A stretch of DNA of 64,000 nucleotides, from positions 7,083,424 through 7,147,423 of the forward strand of contig JAJEKV010000053.1 of NCBI GenBank assembly GCA_021234155.1. The letters are read 5' to 3'. The position numbers and the translations under genes were made by a program. The notes beneath the pieces were generated by a model. That model had not been told where the DNA came from. It was given only the letters and a program-made list of their open reading frames with translations, and searched no databases. Every line of letters starts with the position of its first letter. Within the stretch, counting starts at the first letter, position 1. Positions 11,090 to 22,900 of the stretch are shown here, piece after piece. The DNA comes from Isoetes taiwanensis. Taxonomy: Eukaryota > Streptophyta > Lycopodiopsida > Isoetales > Isoetaceae.

Positions 11090-12916
11090 ATGGGGTCATA
11101 CCACCACGGCATGTCCTCAACTTCCACAAGTTCAGGTGCAACTTCCTGGCACCAATCAGACCACCTCGGTCCGCCTCACGGCTTACCAACTTTGGATTGC
11201 CAATGGCAAACAAGGCCCAAGGCCCCGTTCTTGGAAGCCACCTTGCGCCTCAAGAATCACGCTTATCACCCAGCTCCCGCCAATCAACCTCAGATGGATC
11301 AACAAGCACAGGAAGAAATTTTTCAGGCTCTTAATCCTCCAGTCCAGCCGTCAAATTGGGTTGGTTTGGTTTCACGCCAGACTACCACGCAACCTGCCTT
11401 TGCAGTCGACACAATCCCTCATGAAGAGGAAAAAAAGGTTCACTTTGCACCGGACTTGGAAAAACTCATGCCTCATGTCATGCCTAAAGTACGCCAAAGC
11501 ATTCTGAACCTCATGCAAGCTGCTGAAGGCCGCACGTTGGCTAATGTTCATGCCACCACCAGAGCTCAGCAAAGACAAGATGCACCTTCCACATCTCAAC
11601 CTCCACGCTCTCAGACATATCCGAATATTGCTGCAGAGGTCGACCTACTAAAAGAAGTTGCTGCTTCATTACCACGCACTCCAGCACCCGTGGATCCAGC
11701 AGATCCTTTTTCTCATGTGCCTCTGGAACTCCAAGAGGAGCTGGCAAAAATCAAAATTCCCTTAAGTCTGGCAACAATTTTGAAACTATGTCCTGCTCTC
11801 AAGGACCAGTTACCACTCCCGACCGTTTTGGTTGGGGCTGTCGCTACCTCTACACCCACGGTACATGCCACGGTGGGCAATCAACAAGTCAATCATGTTC
11901 AAATTGACGGAGGTAGCGCTGTCAATCTCATCACGGATAAACTCCGCAAACAAATGGGCATCAAACAACTCTATCGTGCCCCATATGACATCAAATTGGC
12001 TAATGGACATATCACGAGACCTCAAGGCGTCACACCTCTTCTTCACATCAACATTGGTGATCTCCGATTCCCCTTAGAATTTGGTGTTTGGAAGGCTGGA
12101 GAAGATCCAGGTGATTATGAAATGTTGGTTGGCAGACCTTTTCTCCGCCAGGCCAAGAGTATCCATTATTGGGCCACGGATCAGTTAGTCATCACAGATG
12201 GTCACCTCAATGCTACTATAGACTTGGAACTGGGTAAAATCATTTCTTCGACAATGCTGAACCCTCTCTCCGACACCGATTTCGAGGACGCCCGAATATC
12301 TATCAAGTTCGTGCTCGACTGCGAGTCCGCATCGTCATCCTACCCCGAATATGCTGATCCTTGGGGAGAAATGACTCTTGATCAGGACCAGGCTGTGGCT
12401 GCCTTGCTTGACCCCTACCTGGCTCCTTGCAATCGCATCCAACGTGTTGATCACTTTTCAGATGCCGAACTTCCTCCTGCTCCTGTTGATGTACACGCTG
12501 TCATGAAGCAACCTTTGCTTGATGAAAATCAGCAACCTCTTTTTTTCACCACGCAGAGCGCCACTCATCCTGTCATGCTTCAACCTCCTGCTCATATTGT
12601 CAAAGACACGGAAGTTATCCCACATATTCAGACTCCTGAAGTCGAGATTGTGGACGTGGGCAACAATCAGCCTGTCCGCATTGCTGCCAATCTTCCGACA
12701 CCCTATCGTCACAGGGCCGTCACACTCTTCAAAAAGTTCAAACATATTTTCGCACGAGCTACGAGAGACCTTCGGGGATCAACAAAACCTTGGGGAACTC
12801 ACCATTCCTACCAAACTGATGCCCGCCCAAAGATAGCAACGGCAAGCACCGGCTCAACCCCAATTACCGTGATCGCGTCAAGGCAGAAATTGACAAACTC
12901 CTTGCTGCAGGTTTGA
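11090..12916 (+). pseudogene. Gag-pol linker and retropepsin-like aspartic protease
   Basis: This 608-codon frame is the longest intact piece of the element. Near residues 270-290 (about 11,905-11,950) it reads VQIDGGSAVNLITDKLRKQM. This is the aspartic protease active-site region, with DGGS in place of the usual D-T/S-G; a DGGS variant is, to my knowledge, common in Tat-like elements. The frame continues through MLVGRPFLRQ (the second hydrophobic strand with GR-F) and a linker, and stops at 12,916 just where RT begins in the next frame, so pol is broken or shifted here. Confidence 0.75.
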
Positions 12917-13671
12917 TCTATGAGGTCAAACATTCTGAATGGGTGAGCCCCATTGTCATTGCACTCAAACACAATGGAAAGATCCGCGTTTGCGTGGACT
13001 ACCGGAAACTAAATCAGGCCACGGAGCGTGATCATTTTCCACTTCCCTTCACAGACCAGGTTCTGGAAGAGGTCGCTGGACATGAGATGTACTCCTTCAT
13101 GGATGGTTTTTCTGGCTACAATCAGATCTCAATCAAAGAATCTGATCAACTCAAGACTACTTTCACCACCCCGTGGGGCACTTTTGCCTACAAGGTGGTT
13201 CCTTTTGGATTATCAAACTCTCCATCAACGTTTCAACGCATAATGCTCTCAGTTTTTCATGATTTTATGAAGGAAAATCCCTTCTTGCAAATTTTTCAAG
13301 ATGACTTCTCTGCCTACAGTTCCATGGCTGACCATTTGGATAAATTGGAACTCGTCTTTCAGAAATGTGATGAGTCCGGCATTAGTCTCAATCCCGAGAA
13401 ATGCACCTTTTGTGTCACTTCAGGTGTTCTGTTAGGACACGTTGTCAGCAAAGCAGGTATCACCACGGATCCTGCCAAAATCAGTTGTGTACTCCAGGCT
13501 CACGCACCAGCCAATATCAAGGAGACACGCTCTTTCCTGGGTAAGGTAAATTATTACTCCACCTTCATTCCTGGACTTGCAGCCTTTGCAGATCCCATTC
13601 ATAAACTCACGGGTGATGAATCCACCTGGGCTTGGAATTCCTGTGCGGATCTTCGCTTTCCAACAGCTTGA
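12913..13671 (+). pseudogene. Reverse transcriptase domain, catalytic motif altered to FQDD
   Basis: RT copies element RNA into DNA. The 252-codon frame shows the Ty3 RT landmarks in order: RVCVDYRKLNQAT, HFPLPFTDQVLEEV, SFMDGFSGYNQI, PFGLSNSPSTFQRIM, the catalytic strand LQIFQDDFSAY, LNPEKCTFCV, and LGKVNYYSTFIPG in the connection. The usual plant Gypsy motif is F/Y-x-DD with a small hydrophobic x; here x is glutamine. It begins four bases before the end of the protease frame, overlapping in another frame. After LTGDESTWAWN the frame diverges and stops, and RNase H continues in other frames. Confidence 0.85.
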
Positions 13672-14064
13672 AGCTTTTGCTTACTCAGCCCCGGTTCTTG
13701 TTCCTCCTCAATGGGACAAGCCCTTTCATGTCCATGTAGATGTCTCTTGCTGCTCGCTATTGAGCCGTTCTTTCTCAAGAATATGATGCGCATTAATCGA
13801 CAAACCAAACAGATATGCCGCCAGAAAACTCAACCTGGCTGGCGCAACTACTCGCCACAGAGGCGTGAAGCCTTGGGTTTAATTTTTCGTGGTCCAACGC
13901 CTCCGTCACTATCTTTTAGGCAGTCGATATCAACAAATCCACCCCATCGGGCGAATTGCTCGTTGGGTCCTCCTTCGCAAGAATTTGCACCTTTTGAAAT
14001 TGTTCACAAGGCGTGCAAATCTCATGTTGTCCCGGATTATCTTTCACGATCCATCCACGGATGA
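13672..14064 (+). pseudogene. RNase H remnant in several frames
   Basis: RNase H removes the RNA strand during reverse transcription. Pieces of the Gypsy RNase H are visible in different frames: FAYSAPVLVPPQWDKPFHVH with the following VDVS (the first catalytic strand), RHYLLGSRYQ (13,898 onward) and HVVPDYLSRS (14,030), the usual end of the domain before the integrase linker. At least two indels break it. Confidence 0.65.
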
Positions 14065-14080
14065 CCCCTCCACGGGAGTC

Positions 14081-15474
14081 TCAGACGCCTTTCCTGACGC
14101 TCAACTCTTTCTGGTCACGGCAACGCCACATTGGTTCCACAACTTTCAGCAGTATCTCCTCACAGGCGCTCTTCCACCCGAGGACGCCACGCTCTCTCCA
14201 GCCCAACGCCAATCCGTGGCCGACACCAATTTCTCCGCGAGGTCCGTGGACTACACCATGGTTGCAGGCCGCCTTTATAAAAGGGCAAGGATACCGCCCT
14301 TCGACGCCGTGTTCTCCCTCATGAGGTCCCGTGATATTGTCCGAGAAGCCCATGAAGGGCGCCTTGGTGGTCATTTTCATGGTGACACCACGGCACGCAA
14401 AAATCCTTCTTGCGGGTTATTTTTGGCCCACGCTCTTCAAAGACGCCACGCCCACGCACGCCGCGCGTGTGATGCTTGTCAGCGTGTGGGAAGGCCCACG
14501 GCCCGTGACGCTCTTCCATTGACGCCGGTCGCCACGCCACTTCCTTTTAGCAAATGGGGGATGGATTTTGTGGGACCCATTGATCCTCCTGCGCGGCACA
14601 CCCGTGCCCGCTACATTTTGGTTCTCACTGACTACGCTACCAAATGGGCGGAAGCTTGCCCCCCCGCACAACTTCGCGGCAAGCACGCCCAAGGTCATCT
14701 ATCAAAGAAATCATCACGCGCGTTTTGGCTGCCCCACCTGAGTCTGGTCAGTGATCGAGGTGTCCATTTTATAAATCATACCATCAAGGAGCTGACGGAT
14801 TATCTACTGATCCATCATCACAAGAGCACACCTTACTATCCTCAAGGGAACGGTTTGGGTTTGGCTGAAAGCACCAACAAAACTCTGGTTACAATTCTCA
14901 AGAAAATTTGTGACGCTTCTCGCACTGACTGGCAAAACAAGCTTCCTACTGTTTTTTGGGCTTACAATACTTGTTTCAAAATAGCTACTGGTCACACTCC
15001 TTTCAAATTGGTTTATGGTCAAGAAGCTCTCATGCCTTTTGAATACATTCTTCCAACTCTCCGTTTTTCAATCGGCTCCCCCATAATCCGCTTTGACTCA
15101 AAGAAAGGGTTTATCAATTGGAACAGTTGGATGAACTTAGGCGTGATGCTTACATTCGTGTTCTTCATGGACAACAGTTGCAAAAATCTTTACATGACAA
15201 ACGTATTAAGACAAAAACATTCTAAGAAGGAGATTTGGTTCTTCTTTATGATTCTCGTTACAAAAACTTTCCGGGAAAGTTAAAGTTTCGATGGCTTGGC
15301 CCTTATCAAATTGTTCAAGTGGTGCAACCCAGTGTTTTCAAGCTAGCTGAATTAGATGGAACTCCATTACCTACACTAGTTAATGGCTTTCGCCTCAAAC
15401 AATTTCATACCACAGAAAGTGACAATCATACCACAGATGCTGTTCCAGACAAAGACACAACAGATAGTGACTAA
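14081..15474 (+). pseudogene. Integrase: zinc-binding part, catalytic core and C-terminal domain, frameshifted
   Basis: Integrase inserts the cDNA. The HHCC zinc region is split over two frames: KILLAGYFWPTLFKDA appears in the alternate frame at about 14,400-14,445, while RACDACQRVGRP is in the main frame. The core shows the three acidic residues in context: MDFVGP (about 14,562), SDRGVHF (about 14,750) and GLAESTNKTL (about 14,860). AYNTCFKIATGHTPF and LVYGQEALMPFEY follow. The main frame is lost near 15,150 and a third frame (15,235-15,474) gives the C-terminal domain FRWLGPYQIVQ with its stop at 15,474. Confidence 0.8.
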
Positions 15475-15609
15475 CTGGCGGCATATTTATATAGGTGGAA
15501 TTTTTTTACAAAATGTGGGCAGAGTCCATCTCTTTCCGCTATGGGCAGCGCCCTATTTACAAAAACGGGCTCAGAGCCCTATCCACTAAGTCCTAAGGAG
15601 AAAACTCCT

Positions 15610-16090
15610 CTACTCCGGGTTGGGAGCAGAGGTGATACGCAGGATGTGGTAGTAATTCTGCTCCGGATCCCAGCGCAGGTGAATCACCACCTCCATCCCG
15701 TTGGTAAGGGGATCGGGATGCTCAGCCATCCCGGCACACCACCCGTCCATGGCAATGCCACGATTGTGGCACCGCCAGAGGTCAAGGCAGTCCATCTTGC
15801 AAGTAATCCACTTCAGGCAGTTAGACGACATAGTGCATTTGTCATGCAGTCCAGCAGCAGACATACTGAGCGCCATCGGGTGTCTCCACTTCCACCACTG
15901 TTCGTCTTATATAGCCAACCGAGGACCTCCCTGTCGACGTGGACCAATCAGCAATTTCGCCAACGTGTTTGCAATGCAAGGCTGTTTCTAAATGGGGAAT
16001 CTTTTCTCCCGCCGCATATCTAGCCATGGTACCTTCTGACACCTTCGTTTTAATGATATCCCACTTCGAGTTGCCAGCACTAAATGACAT
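15610..16090 (-). pseudogene. Possible antisense additional ORF of the retrotransposon
   Basis: Two overlapping minus-strand frames, 16,090-15,842 (GEIADWSTSTGRSSVGYIRR) and 15,876-15,610 (cysteine/tryptophan-rich: CLKWITCKMDCLDLWRC), lie between pol and the 3' LTR, opposite to pol. Some Tat-like elements such as Grande carry an antisense gene at this place. The frames could be read as one protein of about 150 residues after a frameshift. I recognise no domain, and chance frames are the alternative. Confidence 0.3.
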
Positions 16091-16404
16091 TCTTTCTTTT
16101 CACGCCCGTCGAACATTAATGTGCGTTCTTTCGCCAGCTGTCACATCCGATCATTCTCTCACGTCTCATCTCCACCGTTCCTTGTTTCTCCCTTTACCGT
16201 TTGGGGACTTAGCCAAAATTTTGCCTTTCCATTGCCTCCTGCGCATCTATCGCCACCTGGCATCATCTACGGTTGCTGTTTCGCCCTCATCATGCCCCTT
16301 CGCCTACACTTGCGCGCCCTAAACCTTTTCGTCTATCTGCGCCTTCGTCTTCTGTTCTCCGCTCTCCGCCTTTGCATCACCGTTCTTTTCCGACGCTCTT
16401 CGCC

Positions 16405-19060
16405 ATGGCTGCACCCAAATTTCCTACACTTCAAGCTACTGCTCCACGGGATCCGGCTCTTTTCGAGTCTGTATCTTTCTTGACGCCCACCTTTCGTGAA
16501 GCCCTCGTTGGCCCAAGTCGTGACGTCGCGGAACGCCAGAAGCTTTATGAATTCTCGCAAATGGACCTCCCGGCCCCAAATCCAGAACAATTGAAGCAGT
16601 TCATTGCTAACATCGTCAACAGCCCGAATGGATATGCTACTGTGGTCGATGGCACCACCATTTTGCTTACCCAGCCCCTGATTTCTGAGGTATTCCGTAT
16701 TCCTTTGCAAACACCTTGTTTATCTTGGGCTGCCTTACAGGATATAGATGTCACTGAGTTCGGCGCTCCTGTTTATCAAGCAAACATGCATCGCCTGACC
16801 AATATTGCCAAGTCCCATGACACTTTTGTTAAGTTTTTGTGGCGAAAGTTACTTGGGTATTCTATCAAGAACACCCACATCAATAAAGGCGTTCTATAAT
16901 CGGTGATCACAAAGAATCCGCTCCAACCACCACGTGGATTGGCCCTAGCCGTTGTTCTACGCGCCTTCTTCAAGAAGTAGATCGTATTCGGGCTACCCCC
17001 TCCTCTATCACTGAAGTTTCAGTGGGTGGCCATCTTCAAGCCATCATCCGTCGTTACCTTCCTCCATCACCTTCTGTTTCTCCTGCTTCCCTCGGTGGTC
17101 CCTTCATTCCTTCCTCAAAATCAACCCGGTTGGCACTTCACGCCCTTCTTCTTACGGTCATGTCCGGCCATAACACCACGCATATCCTTTGTCTCCTCTT
17201 CCTCTACTGAAGCGAGGCCCTCCAGTTCTCATCATGTCTCACAAGCGTCACAAAACGGCAGCCAGCAGGCTCCTCCACCTCGCATCCTCGCCCGACTTAC
17301 GTATCAATACCCGGCGGGATGTTCAAGCTGCTGCTCTCAAGTCACAAGAATCCCAGGACGCTCTCATGAATGGGTTCAAGCGTCCCTGGAGGCCTCCGAG
17401 GCGGTTCACCGAGACCTTCACGCTGCTACCACGCAAGTTCACACTCACGGAGACCCGGCTTCAAGCAAAGCCGAGGCTCTTTTTACGGGCCCGTGAGGAT
17501 CTAAAAGGCTGCCCAAGATCGGCATAGTGCGCTTGCTGATCGCGGCCACCATTCGAGAATTGTTGGAGCAGGTCAAGGCCAGGGAGACTCTCTTGGTTGA
17601 CAAGGATAAGGACATTGCCAAGCTGGACACGCTGTATACAGAGCTCTCTCGGCATTACAACACTCAAGCCCAAGACCTTACGGTAGCGTGGGCTCAAATT
17701 TCCTCTTTAGAAGCTTTCGCCTTTCCACGGCCGACCTCTAAGCTCACGCCTCTCCAAGATCAAATTTTACGGAGGCTCGTAAACGTAAAACTATTGATGG
17801 CGGGGAGATTGCCACGCCGACTCAATATTCTGGGATATTCTGGGCAATCTTCTTCACATGCCACGCCTTCGTAAACGGGTCCGATCGATCCACGCCTTCA
17901 CGTTAGAAAAGGAGAACGGATCCGTGACCTTGAACAACTGACTCACAAAGAAGCTATTCGGTCTGGCGATGAGGCCTGCACCAAACAAGAAGGCTACGTT
18001 ACCATTGCCCTCAACATATCTCGTTGACTTCCCTATTCCTTCAAGTTATCTCGATTATGTGGTTGCGCCGCCACCCTTTCTTTCTTGAAGTGGTATGCGG
18101 TGATGGTCCGATTGATGTCCACCACAAGACCGAGGATTTTCTTCGGATATGGCCCGACCTCTCAATTGAAGACAAAGGTTTACTCTGCGCCCTTTTTAGT
18201 CTTTGACCTCATTCCTTTGTGAAGATGGGATATGATCACCTTCCACATTGTTCAAATGGATGGTAGTACATTTTCCATGATTTCTATCCGGCTGATACAC
18301 AGGATAAATTTCGTGATGGGCCACATCAGAACTTTCAGGGTGACTCAACAGTTCAATGGTTGCTTTTGGATAGCAACCCCTATTTGTCTGATCATGATCG
18401 GACACACGCTCTTCATCAAGAGTACATGCCTGAGCTTGCTCATCATTTACCTCTATGGCAAGCTGAAGCGCTGCAGCAGATAAGGAAGAATCTTGGACAT
18501 CCTGAGGATCTTCCCTTTGCCCAAGTTTATATGCAAAGACTTGGCGGGGTTACAATCAAGCTGCGTGCTCTTCTGGATAGCAAGACAGTTCCCACGGGTT
18601 GGGATAGCCTTCCTGTATACTCTCAGCTCCCTGCGTCTGCTTGGGACCATTGGTGCAAAGCTCTTGATCCCGACCTTGTCCGGTGACTTGGGGGGCGGGC
18701 TCGGCGGCCCGCCACGGGCATGGCCCCTCTCCATATGCTTCCCTGGGTGTCCCTCCACGCCCTCGGTTCCTCACCTCGATTGGCGTCTCCCTTTTGGACC
18801 AAGGTCATGGATGGCCACATTTGGATCGACTCATACTCAGATCTCGGCCGGATCTCCGGTGGGATCCCGATTTGTCGAGCCTTTCAGATTGGGAGGATAA
18901 TGCCACCTTGGACACTACCGAAACTTGGATCTATATTGCAAATGGCGTGGTTGGCAATGACCGTGATGCTATTCATGGCCTCGACACCTTCTTGCGCGAA
19001 TGCCGCCACCTCACCGGACCCTTGATTGCCGTCGGGCTGGTTTTACGTGTTTGCTCTCAA
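16405..19060 (+). pseudogene. Additional 3' ORF region of the retrotransposon, broken
   Basis: After pol, a frame with a good start at 16,405 (MAAPKFPTLQATAPRD) runs to 16,899, followed by further open pieces: 17,527-17,874 with a coiled-coil-like LLEQVKARETLLVDKDKDIA, 18,360-18,686 (DLPFAQVYMQRLGGVTIKLR; WDHWCKALDPDLVR) and 18,760-19,060 in another frame (LSDWEDNATLDTTETWIYIA). Together they look like one large, decayed extra protein of 600-800 residues. Extra ORFs downstream of pol are typical of several large Gypsy lineages. The function is unknown; I see no fusion peptide or membrane anchor that would support an envelope role. Confidence 0.5.
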
Positions 19061-19390
19061 TGCATCCCGGTCGGCTCCTTAAATCGGCGGCGTCCCATCT
19101 TTTCGCGAACCGAATGCCGTGTCGGTGCCTTGGTCTCTCGGACCTGCCTACTCATGGAGTGCGGTTTTGTTTCTTCTGAAGCCCATGCGCCCTTGAAGAC
19201 ATGGTGCGCTCTCATTTCCTCCTTGATCTTTGATCCGCCCTTGGGTTCAACACTCTGGCCGCTCTTCAAATACGTCGGGATCTCATTGGCACTTACCATA
19301 ATGGTGCCGTCCTCATTCCGTGAGGATCACTTCCAGATCTAGCTGGTTTCCGCCCTCGGAAACACTTCCTCCTTTCGTCGGTAAGTGTCG

Positions 19391-19402
19391 TTTGGTGGGG
19401 AG
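19391..19402 (+). promoter_or_regulatory. Polypurine tract
   Basis: TTTGGTGGGGAG directly precedes the TGTTAGTC of the 3' LTR. A purine run at this place primes plus-strand DNA synthesis. It is short and carries a T. Confidence 0.7.
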
Positions 19403-19983
19403 TGTTAGTCACGTGCCTCCTAGTACGGGGACTATTCATGCATCTGACGGACGGTCAGGTCCAAGGATCCTGATCGAGCCGCAGTCGATCGTCAAAGGCC
19501 CGGAGAAGACCAAGCGGCCGAACACCTTGATCAAAGCACGGGTCGCTACCAAGAGGCTAAGGCTTCAGACAAGTGATAGCCCGTCCCGCTGCGTCGGCGT
19601 CGGCGTGATTCGTGCACTTCAAGAGGCACCGCCAGCATTCCTCCAAATCAGGCCTCCTTCCAGGAGTCGGCACCGAGATCAGTCAGAGTGTCTATATTGG
19701 GCCAAAGGCCATTGTACTATATATACGAGGCTAGCACATGAGTTTTTAGATGAGTTTTGAGTCTTGTCTCACTTCAGTTTCTCTCGGTTGCGAGAGCTCA
19801 TGTATCACCATCATTGATATCAAGGAAGCTTATCATTGTTGTCTCATTGTTCTCTTGTTTTCTTTCCCTTTTCTTTGTTTTCTTGCAAATCCCGCGTGAC
19901 ATAGTCCCCGGATTCTCCTGTTAGATCCACGGGTCCTCACAGAGGGCTGTCTTGCAGGAGTTCCCGAACCCAGACCCCAAACA
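19403..19983 (+). repeat. 3' LTR
   Basis: It runs from TGTTAGTC to CCCCAAACA, so it has the canonical TG...CA ends, and is followed directly by the target duplication GCCAT. The TATA region (ACTATATATACGAG, about 19,717) and the right half match the 5' LTR closely, while the left half has diverged and differs by indels. Confidence 0.92.
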
Positions 19984-19988
19984 GCCAT
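19984..19988. repeat. 5-bp target site duplication, right copy (GCCAT)
   Basis: It is identical to 8969-8973. Exact flanking duplicates show that the two LTRs belong to one insertion that has not since been rearranged at its ends. Confidence 0.9.
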
Positions 19989-22900
19989 TATACATGTTGA
20001 CCATTTTTCAAATCCAGTAGAGCAGCAGCTCCACCTCATTGTGTTCTGTTCCTTCGTTATTTGTCATTAGCTAGAAACTCCTTTGATAGGCAACAAAGCA
20101 GCAAAGTTTGAGACCCCTATAAGGAGTTTGAAAAGTTGAATACAGAGGTGCTAGGAATAGTGCAGTAAGCTATTGAGGGACTTACTTTATCTGCTTGGAT
20201 GGTTATTTATTAAAAGGTGCAGTTTTCTCATCTTGCATGGATACACACAAAGAGGTATTAGAAAATACAACTTGGAGTGCAAAAACAAGCCACTTATAGA
20301 ATTCTGACAACTCAAGCTTTGAACTCTGCCTTGCTGCCCCGCTCCTGTTGTTCCAAGTCGCATCGACAGTATCCTAATTCTGTGATAATGTTTTAGGACC
20401 ACCATCGTCTGCTAATTATGTGTTTGAAATTTAGGTTCATCTCCACTTTGGAGTTCAGAAATCCTATGAATTGGATATCTTTGCATTTTGAATCTTCAGC
20501 CCTTTCCTAGGATCTTTAGCTTCAATTTGTTTGCTTTAATTCTCGAAGGCATTCACATGGTTGCTTTAACATTTTTTGCATGGTAATTACAAGCTATTTG
20601 ATATACGTCCTTTCATTTCTTATGGACATGTTTTATCTTCCTGCAAGTGGAACCTTGGTTACAATATAAAAAAGTATTCAAAGCACCCCTTATGGTCATG
20701 CAGACGTGCAGATATGTTATAGTATGTTCTGAAAAGTATGCAAGCCTTGCTTTGACTCTCTAAATGTTTATTTTTCACAGATATATGTTCCACATCTTCC
20801 TGGAACATGTGCTCAAGTTGGCGAGATTTTATGGCCAAGATGGTAAGAAAATGTGGAAGCTATACTATGTAGGCCAGATTGCAAAAGGAGGTTTTAAAGC
20901 CTTTCAAATCCCAGCCTTTGCTGCTTAGACTATTTGTATGCTATCAATCTCTAGAGTCTTTGAATTATTATATTCATTACATTGTCGTCCCTATAAGAGG
21001 GAGCAGAAAAGATGTCCCCATATTGCTGTTATAGTTTCAGTGTTATCAATTTCAGATTTAATACTTGCGACTATCTATCAACTAATGCCACTTCATGCAG
21101 GGCACAAGGACTTGAGACTTCATGCAAGCTGTTGTTTTTTATGTGAATGTATAAGCATTAAAGAGGCCCTTTTCTGCTGCATGCTTTTGACACTAAACAA
21201 GCTGTACTATTAGGTTCTTCTCTGAGTTTCATTGTATTTAACTTCTTATTGCTGGTGGTTGTAGATTATTAACACTTCATTGGCATCCTAGCTTCAAATG
21301 TGTCCATATCTATTTCATACTTTACGATATTGCTGAAACGCATGGGCCATAAGTATGAAGCATGACAGAAGCAAGCCAATAATATTTTTGGAGCTCAAAA
21401 TTATGGCATAATTGGGGAGATAGATAGTTACAGGTCTCTCAACAGTTGCAATAAATATTGAATTCTAGATTTTCTTGATATGGAAGTTTGTAGCTTAAAC
21501 TTTATAATTCATGAGCTTTCATTGTGTATATAATAGTCAACTTTATATATTGTGGCGAGGTTTGCTCATGCCACAGCAGGGTCAGGCATACTAGAGCTCA
21601 AGGGTCTGGGTCAACCAGAATACCATCAGTGATTATTATTTTGAGCAGGTGCTAATACTCTGAAGGTACAAAAACTCAATTCCATTATCTCTTTGAAAGA
21701 TCTAACAAATGCATTGTTGGTGCTTATTGTATCTCTCATTGGTCATGTACACATCCATATTTGAGGAGAATGAATTGAGTTTTGTGAATAGTGGTAGTTA
21801 ACCTGGCTTAACTCGCCAATTTAGCCGATTCACAAGTTAAGCATTTAACAATAAGATCCTAGAGATGTGTGTTAATTTCCATTATTTTCTCCTATCTCAA
21901 TTGATGCATAAGAACTATGTGTAGAATCTTATCGGAGGTGTTTTTTGTGGTTATCATCCAACATTCATTACGTGGAATCTTATCATAGGTGTTTTTTGTA
22001 GTTATCAGATGTTCTTCTATTGCTGCAAAGTGTACATGGATGGTCCTTTATGCTTACGCTGTCTGTGCATAGCTCTATATTTGGACATGCAAAGAAAGAG
22101 TAGAATGTCATGTTGACGTCACATGGAACGTCCATATGGTGTTACACCGTACATTTCAATCCAAATATAGCTTAAAAGAGGATGTTGAAGCATAAGCAGT
22201 ATTTGCAATACTAAGTTTGAGGCATTTAGGCTAGATGTGAGCTTAGGTGGCACAATCTATTAGCATTTATATGTTGGCATAGGTAGACATGTTAGGTTAT
22301 ATGGCAGAATCGGTTTGCACACACAATGGCGGCATAGGTAGACGCTAATTTTGTTATATTTAGTGGGTTATATAACGTGTGTTGTGCTTACTTGCCAAAC
22401 CAATTTCATGCTTGCTCCATGCTTTTTAAATTGTTGTATGATGTTATAATTGCATATATATAGTGTAATTGTTGAACGAGACAATAGACAACACAACATA
22501 TAAGGTACATGGGACATTGAAGAATTTCCATTAGCTAAGCCTCTAACACTTGACCTCCTGGCATAGGATCACTTGCATGCAATATTTTGCTTGCTTAAAT
22601 GCCATAATACAGACGAACCTAACTAGCACTACAATCCTCAAGTCCCAAATAGTATGGCATTCAAGACGATAGCTAAAAATCTATGCCGACGACAGGCACT
22701 AAAAGTCGTATGGCAAACGGGAATCATTCGACACCTTGCAATTTGCAATCGTGGAGCAGGGAGAATAGGATTGCCTTCATCGATATAACACCAAAAAATT
22801 GGTCTCGGCTTTTGGAATCACAGAAATATTTTTCGGCCACCAAACCACCAACAATCTTAGAAAATCACCGTAAAAGAAAAGCCAAAAACCTTACCAAACT

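Larger units (their letters stand above)
8974..19983 (+). mobile_element. Ty3/Gypsy LTR retrotransposon, probably Tat/Athila-like clade
   Basis: The element is about 11.0 kb, bounded by two LTRs starting TGTTAGTC and by a perfect 5-bp target duplication. The order gag, protease, RT, RNase H, integrase is that of Ty3/Gypsy (Metaviridae). A primer site resembling the tRNA-Asp type, a DGG-type protease, and nearly 4 kb of extra coding remnants between integrase and the 3' LTR point to the non-chromodomain Tat/Athila-like elements. Every coding domain is split by frameshifts or stops and the LTR 5' halves have diverged, so this copy is old and not autonomous. Clade placement is inference. Confidence 0.92.

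Noticed and set aside
15610-19400. Envelope gene of an endogenous retrovirus
   Set aside because: I see no signal peptide, fusion peptide or membrane anchor in the extra region; extra ORFs of plant Gypsy elements are usually not envelope.
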